Assembly (NCBI GenBank): GCA_016763095.1
Contig: JAESUK010000150.1
Coordinates: 1 to 6,857 of the forward strand
Origin: Alphaproteobacteria bacterium
GTDB lineage: Bacteria > Pseudomonadota > Alphaproteobacteria > Micavibrionales > Micavibrionaceae
DNA length: 6,857 nucleotides
Reading direction: 5' to 3'
A model generated the notes under the pieces. It was given only the letters and a program-made list of their open reading frames with translations. It was not told where the DNA came from and did no database searches. The position numbers and the translations under genes were made by a program. How positions within the stretch are numbered: the first letter of the stretch is position 1; each line of letters starts with the position of its first letter. Positions 1 through 6,094 of this stretch are shown one piece after another.

Positions 1-385
1 AAAAGAAGAAACCCTACAAAAATTCACCTCAATTCACAGTCAGATATACAATCATTTTAACGGAGAACGGCACCTCGTAAACAGACAGACATTTAAAGAG
101 TTTCGTTCAGAATATATAACTGAATGGCGCTCTCTCACGGCATAAATAATTTGTGATTAAATGCCTCTTTGACCAACTTCAGTTTACTTTGACAAAGCCC
201 AACCAATACATCCCATAGAAACCTTTCATAATACCGTTATTGTCATTTCAAATTTGGTTTTATATAAAAAATATTATTTTATACTTGCAACTACAATGGA
301 ATTATGCAATCAAAAGTATACGTAAAAAATACGAAGACAATTAAAAATAATTTAAACTACTCTCACACACTTTTGGAGGTAAAGA
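1..385. other. AT-rich upstream non-coding region
   Basis: No convincing coding sequence is seen on either strand. The stretch is strongly AT-rich, especially 240-360. It holds a sigma-70-like promoter candidate (240-268), a small perfect palindrome CTTTGACAAAG (187-197) and a repeat of CTTTGAC (167-173 and 187-193, 20 bp apart) just upstream of it. The last bases carry the GGAGGT ribosome binding site (375-380) of the first gene. No terminator or tail of an upstream gene was recognised at the left edge. Confidence 0.6.
240..268 (+). promoter_or_regulatory. Putative sigma-70-type promoter for the secreted-protein cluster
   Basis: TTGTCA (240-245) and TATAAA (263-268) are separated by exactly 17 bp and lie in AT-rich DNA. 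Transcription would start near 275 and leave a leader of about 110 nt before the first ATG. A perfect TTGACA at 189-194 has no good -10 partner at the right distance. This is pattern matching only; in AT-rich DNA such matches also arise by chance. Confidence 0.45.
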
Positions 386-2113
386 ATGGCAATGATATAT
401 AAGGGGCAAAAAATCTTTGGTCTTTCAGCTGCATTGAGCTGCTTTGCAATCATATCGTCCGCAGCCTGTACCGTGACAAGAGACGATGGACGCTCATTTA
501 CGGCACCTGGAATAAGTTGTGAAAAATACTACCATGACGAACATATCTGCAGCAAAGCTGCTGAACGACCTCGAAGTTGCCGCACGCTGGATATGTTTAC
601 GGTTGTCGATTGGGATGGTGTCGACCTCATTAACAATACACACCGCGGTATTTGGGGCTTAACACTGGGAGACAATGTAGCGACTACCGATCCCACGCTC
701 GGCCAAGGAGATGAGATTATTATTGGAGGTCCGGCTGAAAATTCGATTGGCGGACTGGTGGAATCTAACAAATCCGGCTTTCGCTCCGTGGAGTTTGATA
801 TTTTTCCAATGAAAATGGCGGATGGCCGCTATGTACCGGTGGTTTCTCACCTGTCAGACTGGCGTGGTTTTACCAATACCAATCGAGCCCAAAAAATTAC
901 CAAAAAATATGAGGATGGCGTAGGTTTCCTCATGACTAATAATTCTACAGAATTTGAGGGTGACCTTGACAAGAAAAATGTCAGAGACCGGAATGGTCGT
1001 GCTGTCGTTGATCATCCTGGTGATGATGATATAACAAAAATCGCAAGAAAATTCGTCACGCTTAAAACATTCATGCAATTCTTAAGCGCACACCATTCCG
1101 ATATGATTATGGTTATCGATGTGAAATGGGGCAAAGCGATGAAACAGCAACGCGTCCTTAATGATCCAACAGAAGATCCTTGCTATCAAACGCAGGCACC
1201 AGAATTAGCAGATTTCAGAAATACTTGCATTGGTTTTTGGGACCTTGATGCGCCAACAGATCAGGAGCAGGTTAGAAACCTGATCAGAGAATGTATGAGG
1301 ATCGCCAAGAGCATAAGACGAGGTGGTACCGATGGCCCGTCGATGCTGGCTAATATTATTTTCAAAGTGCCGCAAGGGGTGGTCCCTGAACCTGCGATAT
1401 TGGAGACTTTTCTTCATGCCTACTCTGATCTCTGCGATCCCCATATGATAAGCAATAATACTTGCATGAGGCAGGCTTTGTGGGCACCGCAACCGGATGC
1501 TGGCGGTGGAGCACCCTTTGAAGGTACCGACCCAGCAAAAGCCGTGCAGCCTTATGTTGAGGGTTGGATAGGTTTTATGGGGGCAAAAAATCTGAACCTC
1601 TTTGATCCGGAATCTCTGCTTGAATTTTTAGTTCAGGGGCGGGGCATTGCTTTCTGGGATACATCCATTCACAGCCCAAGGCATTGGCAAGGACAACCGA
1701 TAGCCATTGGGTCTAGTCCCTTAGGTGATCTGGACCGGCATCGGTTGAGAAACTCTTTATGCCAAATGATCGAAACGCTACCCCCTTATGATGACAGGCC
1801 AATTAACTGGCCTGCCTGTGAAAATAGAGCAACAGATTATCTTGATTTAATGGATTATTTAAAAGTGATATCCAACCGTCGTTCCGCCATTTGGGTGATT
1901 GATCCGGCAGGGCCATTAGGGCGCCATGGTAATTACGGCATGTCATGGGCGCAATATGGCAATAACTATAACGATCATCGCGGTGATATTCAGGAATCCA
2001 TGGCCTATAAATGGGGGAAGAATGCGGTTTACACAACAGACCGGCCGATGACAGCCCTAATCATAAGAAGCATTCTTAAACAACGCTATCGCCAAACTGA
2101 GGAGGAGAATTGA
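386..2113 (+). CDS. Exported glycerophosphodiester phosphodiesterase-like protein
   Basis: A 575-residue secreted protein with scattered but ordered GDPD-superfamily motifs. Residues 1-27 form a signal peptide (Lys 6 and 9, hydrophobic 10-24, cleavage near SSAA; Cys28 could be lipidated, but the lipobox is poor). The domain shows His86-Arg87-Gly, Glu118-Asn119-Ser (compare P-E-N-T), Glu136-x-Asp138 (metal ligands), Asp-Gly 146-147 and His155 (second catalytic His). VIDVK (243-247) stands where families have l-E-l-K, so the third metal ligand would be Asp rather than Glu. The end, YTTDRP (549-554), matches the family's closing T-D-x-P. Known GDPDs hydrolyse glycerophosphodiesters by metal and two histidines; spider and corynebacterial sphingomyelinase D toxins share the fold. 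It is much longer than the usual 250-350 residues, with inserts at 160-240 and 255-480, and is rich in Cys, which fits export. GGAGGT lies 5 nt before the ATG. It is the first gene of the cluster; substrate is unknown. Confidence 0.75.
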   Translation: MAMIYKGQKIFGLSAALSCFAIISSAACTVTRDDGRSFTAPGISCEKYYHDEHICSKAAERPRSCRTLDMFTVVDWDGVDLINNTHRGIWGLTLGDNVATTDPTLGQGDEIIIGGPAENSIGGLVESNKSGFRSVEFDIFPMKMADGRYVPVVSHLSDWRGFTNTNRAQKITKKYEDGVGFLMTNNSTEFEGDLDKKNVRDRNGRAVVDHPGDDDITKIARKFVTLKTFMQFLSAHHSDMIMVIDVKWGKAMKQQRVLNDPTEDPCYQTQAPELADFRNTCIGFWDLDAPTDQEQVRNLIRECMRIAKSIRRGGTDGPSMLANIIFKVPQGVVPEPAILETFLHAYSDLCDPHMISNNTCMRQALWAPQPDAGGGAPFEGTDPAKAVQPYVEGWIGFMGAKNLNLFDPESLLEFLVQGRGIAFWDTSIHSPRHWQGQPIAIGSSPLGDLDRHRLRNSLCQMIETLPPYDDRPINWPACENRATDYLDLMDYLKVISNRRSAIWVIDPAGPLGRHGNYGMSWAQYGNNYNDHRGDIQESMAYKWGKNAVYTTDRPMTALIIRSILKQRYRQTEEEN

Positions 2114-2115
2114 TC

Positions 2116-3084
2116 ATGAGTATTTTCTGTACAATGTTCAGGATTGGGGTATTTGCCCGCTATACGCTTATCACAATTTTTGGCTTAAATTTGATTGCAC
2201 TCACTCAAGTGAGTTTTGCCGTTGAACTGGTGATCAAGGATAAGAAATTTATAAATACGTATAAAGCGACAGGCGGAAACACGGACAACATTGTGACGGC
2301 TCACTTAAATAAAAATATATTTGAGGATGACCATGATACGATTTTTATCGAAGGAAAATTAGCTTTAATAAGCGGAGAAGACCTATCGGGAGAATACTGC
2401 TCAGGAAAGGCTGCCTATACCATTGCAAAGATAAAGTTGGATGAAGGGACCCCGCATAAAGACACCTATCCAGCAGATGACTTTATCAGACGTCGGACTA
2501 TTGAGGTCAGATATGACCCAAACTTAGGTGAGGTCTCTGTACGGCTCCACGGCTACCCGGGATATATCAATGCGGATCTTGATCTTACGTTTCCTCAATA
2601 TGCCTTCACACAGAACATCAAAAGCCTTGATGTGGCCGATGCCGCACTCAGGTGTGTGCATACGTCCACATCACCCGTTCGGAGGAGTTTGGTTGATTTT
2701 CAGATTTATATGAATGATTCCAATACTATTGTCTCCTTAAAACCTCATGCAGCAGCGGCTGGACAGGCTTATTTTACCATGTTTTCCTATGGCTATGGTG
2801 AGGCGACACATTGGTCCTTCAACAGGACTGGGAATTCGCCAGTCACGCCCAAACCGGTTATTATTGAAGTTGCACACAAAACCAGCCCGTCGCCAACGCA
2901 GCATATAAGAGTCGGCCAGCCGCAATGGTCGCTCTATACGACGAAATGGCATGATGTATTGAATGCGGTAAACAGAGACTGGGGGGCCAAGGCCTATCCG
3001 ACCAGGTCCCCGACCTTAAACCAACCGGCAAAAGCGGCGGCGGTAATCTCTCCGGCAGCAAGTATTATTTTAAACCATATGTGA
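2116..3084 (+). CDS. Exported protein of unknown function, coupled to the GDPD-like gene
   Basis: I do not recognise a family. The ATG at 2116 is preferred: GGAGG at 2101-2105 sits 10 nt upstream, whereas the in-frame TTG at 2110 overlaps the previous stop and is only 4 nt from the GGAGG. The product has 322 residues. Residues 1-35 are a signal peptide (Arg9, Arg15, hydrophobic 17-30, cleavage after VSFA). The mature part is rich in alternating polar/hydrophobic stretches suggesting beta strands (75-86, 127-145, 192-208, 247-253), with only two cysteines (Cys95, Cys180) that may pair. The last 30 residues are Pro/Ala/Ser-rich and end hydrophobic, unlike the rest, so a changed C-terminus is possible. 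The 2-bp spacing from the previous stop suggests translational coupling and a shared role, for example as chaperone, partner or second effector of the phosphodiesterase; that is inference from position only. Confidence 0.7.
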   Translation: MSIFCTMFRIGVFARYTLITIFGLNLIALTQVSFAVELVIKDKKFINTYKATGGNTDNIVTAHLNKNIFEDDHDTIFIEGKLALISGEDLSGEYCSGKAAYTIAKIKLDEGTPHKDTYPADDFIRRRTIEVRYDPNLGEVSVRLHGYPGYINADLDLTFPQYAFTQNIKSLDVADAALRCVHTSTSPVRRSLVDFQIYMNDSNTIVSLKPHAAAAGQAYFTMFSYGYGEATHWSFNRTGNSPVTPKPVIIEVAHKTSPSPTQHIRVGQPQWSLYTTKWHDVLNAVNRDWGAKAYPTRSPTLNQPAKAAAVISPAASIILNHM

Positions 3085-3121
3085 GATCAGGAAGAGGGCG
3101 GTTTCCCAATAATAATATCAT

Positions 3122-3138
3122 TCTATAGGGCCTATAGA
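3122..3138. promoter_or_regulatory. Perfect palindrome, possible operator before the paralogue array
   Basis: TCTATAGG-G-CCTATAGA is an 8+1+8 perfect inverted repeat. A further partial copy, TTCTATA, follows at 3142-3148. It lies in the only sizeable gap (109 bp) between the first two genes and the five small paralogues, 56 bp before the next ATG. The short one-base centre and lack of a T-run argue against a terminator; a binding site for a dimeric regulator is more likely. No clear -35/-10 pair was found beside it. Confidence 0.4.
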
Positions 3139-3193
3139 GGGTTCTATAAGTACAGCAACAACAGATGAACCGTTTTGATGAAGGGAATTAAGG

Positions 3194-3700
3194 ATGTTGA
3201 AGAAGATGCAACGGTATATTTTAATGAGTTCAGTTATCTTTGGTCTATTGCCTGCATTTGCCCCCCTGAGCTTCGCCGACCAGGTTTGCGGCAGAGGTCA
3301 TATTGTGGGGTTTGAGGGGATTGATGACCTAGTGCATACTGTTGTTCACTGTGACAGTGTTAGTGGTACTGGTCAGTGTGCTGATCATGACAAGGAAGGA
3401 GCTGGCTTACTGGTCGCGGTTGAGCGTGGCAATGGATTTAAAGAACCGGATTTCCCTCCTAACCATGGGTCTTATGTTCAGAAAGCTGGCATGCAGTGGA
3501 TTAAAGTAGTTGATGATGATAGTAGTGATAAAGATGGTGTGGCTTGGCACCTGATAAGAGCTCAATTATCCATGGCGATGGCGAGCAAACTACCTGTCAG
3601 AATTCGATCCCATGACAAAAGCTGCTCAGCAATATCGACCTCTTTTTCCGTTATGGTTTGTACGGATGAACGAATTTGCAATGATGAACCTAAACCTTGA
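3194..3700 (+). CDS. Small secreted Cys-rich protein, B-subunit-like paralogue 1
   Basis: The first of five tandem paralogues: 168 residues, signal peptide 1-28 (cleaved after SFA), mature start VCGRGHI. Conserved positions are Cys32, the GF-x-x-P patch (81-85), W102-I, the helix 117-130, PVRI (134-137), Cys144 and the terminal Cys156-x5-Cys162-Asn. It is the most divergent copy: an insert at about 42-68 carries two extra cysteines (Cys53, Cys62) that the other four lack, which could form an additional disulfide. The start is set by GAAGGG 8 nt before the ATG and by the signal peptide. A run of six C (3261-3266) falls in the signal-peptide codons. Location is predicted to be periplasmic or extracellular. 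The proposed OB-fold, AB5-type carrier role is inferred from the shared layout with Shiga toxin B, not demonstrated. Confidence 0.75.
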   Translation: MLKKMQRYILMSSVIFGLLPAFAPLSFADQVCGRGHIVGFEGIDDLVHTVVHCDSVSGTGQCADHDKEGAGLLVAVERGNGFKEPDFPPNHGSYVQKAGMQWIKVVDDDSSDKDGVAWHLIRAQLSMAMASKLPVRIRSHDKSCSAISTSFSVMVCTDERICNDEPKP

Positions 3701-3745
3701 TTATCAATCAACTATTCAATCGCAAGTTTTCTGGAGGAACTTATC

Positions 3746-4225
3746 ATGTTTAAATCCATTTCAATATTTGTGACATTTGGGCTTTTGGTCACGATGGCGC
3801 AGATGTCTCAGGCTCAGGTAGTGAGGCAAGCCGTTGTATGCGGTGTTGGCTATGTCAAGGAATTCCGATTAAATCAAAGAACAGATGGTCAGAATTGGAC
3901 CAATTTTGCAGTTGTTATAGACAGTAGCGGCTTTAAAGCTCCATCATTCCCCCCCAGTGATTCAGATTTTCTAATGCGTGAGAATAAAAGGTGGATTCAT
4001 CTTGATTATTCAACTGCGAACAGTTACCGGGCACAAAATATGGAGTGGGATGGTACGTTGGGTCAATTGTATAATGCCTTTGTTTCACGTTTGCCGGTTT
4101 TCATTGTATCTCACAAGCCTAACGGTTCAGATAACGCTTGTAACGGATATGCCGCTGACCAGAAAATAACGACTACCGTGTGTCGCGCGGAAGATCTGTG
4201 CAACAAATTAGTTTCCAAATATTGA
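3746..4225 (+). CDS. Small secreted Cys-rich protein, B-subunit-like paralogue 2
   Basis: 159 residues with signal peptide 1-23 (cleaved after SQA). The mature domain has VCGVGYV (Cys32), VVIDSSGF-x-x-P (57-66), W83-I-H, a helix about 104-114, LPVFI (116-120), Cys132 and Cys146-x5-Cys152-Asn. Thus it keeps the four family cysteines, but Arg of the usual C-A-R-G is Val, and PVRI is PVFI; the spacing between Cys132 and Cys146 is two residues longer than in the others. CTGGAGG ends 10 nt before the ATG. It follows paralogue 1 after 45 bp with no terminator, so co-transcription is likely. A C7 run (3949-3955) encodes the F-P-P segment in frame. Function is not known; see the family proposal under paralogue 5. 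Confidence 0.75.
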   Translation: MFKSISIFVTFGLLVTMAQMSQAQVVRQAVVCGVGYVKEFRLNQRTDGQNWTNFAVVIDSSGFKAPSFPPSDSDFLMRENKRWIHLDYSTANSYRAQNMEWDGTLGQLYNAFVSRLPVFIVSHKPNGSDNACNGYAADQKITTTVCRAEDLCNKLVSKY

Positions 4226-4276
4226 TCCGGATTAAACCCAGGCTTCATAATAATGTCTGCAAGGAGGAATACTCTA

Positions 4277-4768
4277 ATGATTAAATATATTTTTATAGGG
4301 CTGGTGGGGGTGTTTCTTAGCGGCGTGAATATTATTGTTCCGCAGACTGTTCATGCGGCAGATAATGAAGATGCCCAGATCGTATGTGCAAGAGGTTACA
4401 TAAAGGCTTTACGGCTTCATTCGAGATTTGGCAGTGGCGATGATCAAAACGGTAATGGTAACGGCAATGATTCAAATATCGCGGTGATTGTTGACAGTAC
4501 GGGGTTTCATCCTCCGGCAGTTTCTGATGATAAATTTCATATCCTGAAGGCAGATCCAAAACCACCGATTAACAAATGGGTCCATATTTCAGAACGGTCA
4601 GGATCGACAGTTACAGACCGTCGCTGGACGGCGGATATCGCTGTGTTGATGGCCGCACAAATTTCAAGGTCGCCAGTTAGAATTATATCCCATAGCGATA
4701 GTTGTGTCGCCAGTGACCATTATATGGAAGTCAGGGTTTGCGCCAGTGAGGCAGACTGCAATCAATAA
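4277..4768 (+). CDS. Small secreted Cys-rich protein, B-subunit-like paralogue 3
   Basis: The start is placed at ATG 4277, not the in-frame ATG at 4253. AAGGAGGA (4261-4268) is directly upstream of 4277, and from here the protein opens with a clean signal peptide (1-27, cleaved after VHA). The 163-residue product shows VCARGYI (Cys37), IVDSTGF-x-x-P (71-79), W101-V-H-I, a helix 118-129 with A-A-Q-I, SPVRI (132-136), Cys143 and Cys155-x5-Cys161-Asn. After the first strand comes an Asn-Gly repeat (58-64), probably an exposed loop. Of the five copies this one most resembles the second half of Shiga toxin B in pattern: helix, then V-x-I, then S-x-S-C, then E-V-x-V. That comparison is from memory and needs structure prediction. 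Confidence 0.78.
   Translation: MIKYIFIGLVGVFLSGVNIIVPQTVHAADNEDAQIVCARGYIKALRLHSRFGSGDDQNGNGNGNDSNIAVIVDSTGFHPPAVSDDKFHILKADPKPPINKWVHISERSGSTVTDRRWTADIAVLMAAQISRSPVRIISHSDSCVASDHYMEVRVCASEADCNQ
4448..4471 (+). repeat. Short in-frame Asn-Gly coding repeat
   Basis: Four tandem 6-bp units of the form AA(C/T)GG(T/C), the last degenerate (AATGAT), encode N-G-N-G-N-G-N-D (residues 58-65 of paralogue 3). Changes in unit number would lengthen or shorten a loop by two residues without breaking the frame. The other paralogues lack it. Confidence 0.5.
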
Positions 4769-4798
4769 AAGCCTTTGCTCCAATTACAGGAAAAGATA

Positions 4799-5268
4799 AT
4801 GAATAATTTATATAAGTCCTTATTGCCGTTTCTTTGTAGCATTTTCGCCATTGTTCTATTTCTCCCCCCCCCGCCTGGGCTGGTGTAGGACAAGTGTGCG
4901 CCAGAGGCTATATCACCGAACTTGTGGTCAATACCAAAGTAGACAATTACCAAGGAAGTTATAATACGAACATTAGTGTCCGGGTCGACAATACTGATTT
5001 TAACACGCCTGATATTACAGCTCCTGCCGATTTCTTATCCATTCGCGAAAAAGTGGGCTGGGTTCATATTGGTCTCGATTCATCTGTGGGGTCGGCAAGG
5101 AATAAAGAAAGATACGCCACAATTTTGGCCCAATTGACATCGGCTCATTTGTCGCGTCTCCCGGTTAGGATTGCCACAAGAAAAGATAGCAGCGATAAAA
5201 GGTGTCGACAATTAGAAAAAGAGTTCGAAGTCGTGGTCTGTACCGAAAAGGCATTTTGTCAATATTAG
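4799..5268 (+). pseudogene. B-subunit-like paralogue 4, out of frame at a C9 tract (possibly phase-variable)
   Basis: ATG 4799, with AGGAAAAG (4788-4795) upstream, opens a signal peptide (MNNLYKSLLPFLC...) that reads into nine C (4864-4872) and then stops at TAG 4886-4888. The domain continues intact in the -1 frame: VCARGYI from 4894 to the stop at 5268, with GWVHI, LPVRI and four family cysteines. With ten C, or seven, the two parts join and give ...AWA-GVGQVCARGYI, a textbook signal-peptidase site. The ten-C form would be 156 residues with Cys34, Cys136, Cys148 and Cys154. The downstream frame is free of stops and well conserved, so the break is recent or reversible. GTG 4894 could serve as a start but would give a product without a signal peptide and has no good ribosome binding site. 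Alternatives are a homopolymer sequencing error, ribosomal or transcriptional slippage, or a fresh pseudogene. Confidence 0.75.
4864..4872 (+). repeat. Poly-C tract (C9) in the signal-peptide codons of paralogue 4
   Basis: Nine consecutive C fall in the hydrophobic end of the predicted signal peptide. This length in this position is typical of slipped-strand contingency loci; in this copy the count puts the gene off. Ten or seven C would be on; eight or nine off. Confidence 0.7.
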
Positions 5269-5280
5269 TCAGGATCATCT

Positions 5281-5310
5281 GGTTATGATAACCCGTCAGT
5301 TATGAACTGA
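5281..5310. other. Two adjacent palindromes between paralogues 4 and 5
   Basis: GGTTAT-G-ATAACC (5281-5293) and TCAGTT-ATG-AACTGA (5296-5310) are both perfect and lie two bases apart in the 86-bp gap. The second is followed by AGTTTT but not a real T-run, so termination would be weak at best. They might be a regulator site or an mRNA processing/stability hairpin. Function is not known. Confidence 0.35.
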
Positions 5311-5354
5311 AGTTTTCGATAAAATCAGTTGGTCATAAAATTTGGAGATTTAAA

Positions 5355-5786
5355 GTGATAAAGCTATTTTATTCTATTGTTGTTTCCTTATTCCTTATTG
5401 GGGCATCAACCGTCATTCAGCAGAATGCCCATGCCAATGGCGTTTGTGCCAGAGGATATATCAAGGCCATCCGTGTTCATCATGATGTTGTGAACCGTAA
5501 CAAAATCAATATGGCGGTTCATATTGATGGAAACCGTTTCAGGGCACCCGATATTACGGATAATAAGCATTTTTCCATAGATGGTCAGGGAAGAAAGTGG
5601 GTGCAGATTGAATACGGAAGACTTACACGTTTCTCGGCATTTTTTGAAGTTCTGGCAAAAGCCCATGTCTCTGGTGCACCGGTTAGTATCTTCACCCGGC
5701 AGAGTGGTAACAATACTTACTGTATGGAAGACGGCAACAAATTCGAAATACAAGTCTGCACCAATGAGAGAGATTGCAATAACTAG
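5355..5786 (+). CDS. Small secreted Cys-rich protein, B-subunit-like paralogue 5
   Basis: 143 residues starting at GTG 5355, with GGAGA (5344-5348) 6 nt upstream. The signal peptide is 1-27 (cleaved after AHA). It is the most compact copy and so shows the family core: VCARGYI (Cys31), MAVHIDGNRF-x-x-P (53-65), W82-V-Q-I, helix 92-105, APVSI (108-112), Cys123, and Cys135-x5-Cys141-Asn. Stx2 B subunit starts its mature domain with C-A-K-G-K-I and has L-L-x-S-A-Q-L-T-G-x-x-V-x-I followed by a Cys that bonds to the first; here C-A-R-G-Y-I, L-A-K-A-H-V-S-G-A-P-V-S-I and Cys123 occupy matching places. I therefore infer an OB-fold B-subunit-like domain, with a second disulfide (Cys135-Cys141) special to this family. 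It closes the cluster, 56 bp before a terminator. Confidence 0.78.
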   Translation: MIKLFYSIVVSLFLIGASTVIQQNAHANGVCARGYIKAIRVHHDVVNRNKINMAVHIDGNRFRAPDITDNKHFSIDGQGRKWVQIEYGRLTRFSAFFEVLAKAHVSGAPVSIFTRQSGNNTYCMEDGNKFEIQVCTNERDCNN

Positions 5787-5842
5787 ACTTCATAGTAGAT
5801 AACCCAGTGTCAGTTCAGGTCTTATCAATCTCCTAATAAAAC

Positions 5843-5880
5843 AAAAGCCCCACCCGGTCCAAAAGCCAGGTGAGGCTTTT
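5843..5880. terminator. Bidirectional hairpin terminator after the cluster
   Basis: AAAAGCCCCACC (5843-5854) pairs with GGTGAGGCTTTT (5869-5880) with one mismatch, leaving a 14-nt loop. On the + strand it ends in TTTT and would stop transcripts from paralogue 5. On the - strand the stem is followed by TTTTGTTTTATT, a better T-tail, so it may originally have belonged to a leftward gene now lost. Confidence 0.65.
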
Positions 5881-5956
5881 AGAATTCAGCGATTTGAATT
5901 ACCCCGATTTTCTTAGGCAGCCTTCAGCTTCCATTTTTGTTGCCGTTCAAATTCGC

Positions 5957-6094
5957 ATGGATAAATTAAAGGTCTTGCTTGAAAATGCAGAAGAAGCGCC
6001 TGTGTTAATCCATCCAAATATGGCTCAACGCTATAAACAACAAATCACGCACCTGATTAAAGTAAGACCGTATGTCCATATGGAGTCAGTGTAG
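5957..6094 (+). pseudogene. Serine site-specific recombinase, C-terminal fragment
   Basis: The peptide from ATG 5957 reads MDKLKVLLENAEEAP-x-LIHPNMAQRYKQQITHLI. This matches the pattern near the C-terminus of many resolvase/invertase-family recombinases, in which a Pro-rich link after an alpha-helix leads into L-H-P-N-M-A-x-x-Y-x-x-x-V/I-x-x-L. The usual continuation (D-x-x-x-R-x-E-A ... I-R-x-L-I) is missing after about 6063, where the sequence changes and stops at 6094. The catalytic N-terminal domain and DNA-binding part are absent. It is dead as a recombinase and probably was cut on the right by the IS110-type element. Confidence 0.6.

Noticed and set aside
2110..2118. TTG at 2110 as the start of the second gene
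   Set aside because: It overlaps the previous stop and is too close to the GGAGG; ATG 2116 has the proper spacing and keeps the signal peptide.
4253..4279. ATG 4253 as the start of paralogue 3
   Set aside because: The strong AAGGAGGA is inside the first codons; starting at 4277 uses it and gives a normal signal peptide.
4894..5268. GTG 4894 as the true start of an unbroken 124-residue gene
   Set aside because: The product would begin exactly at the mature domain without export signal, while a complete signal peptide with its own start lies just upstream in another frame.
5406..5753. 115-codon open frame on the - strand
   Set aside because: It is antisense to paralogue 5, which has a ribosome binding site, signal peptide and family motifs; the antisense product has none. 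The other long antisense frames inside the first gene (529-2036) were rejected likewise.
5913..5990. Possible 3' end of a - strand gene (peptide ending KWKLKAA, stop at 5913-5915) before the hairpin
   Set aside because: The better T-tail of the hairpin on the - strand makes this thinkable, but the peptide overlaps the recombinase fragment and matches nothing I know, so I do not list it as a feature.
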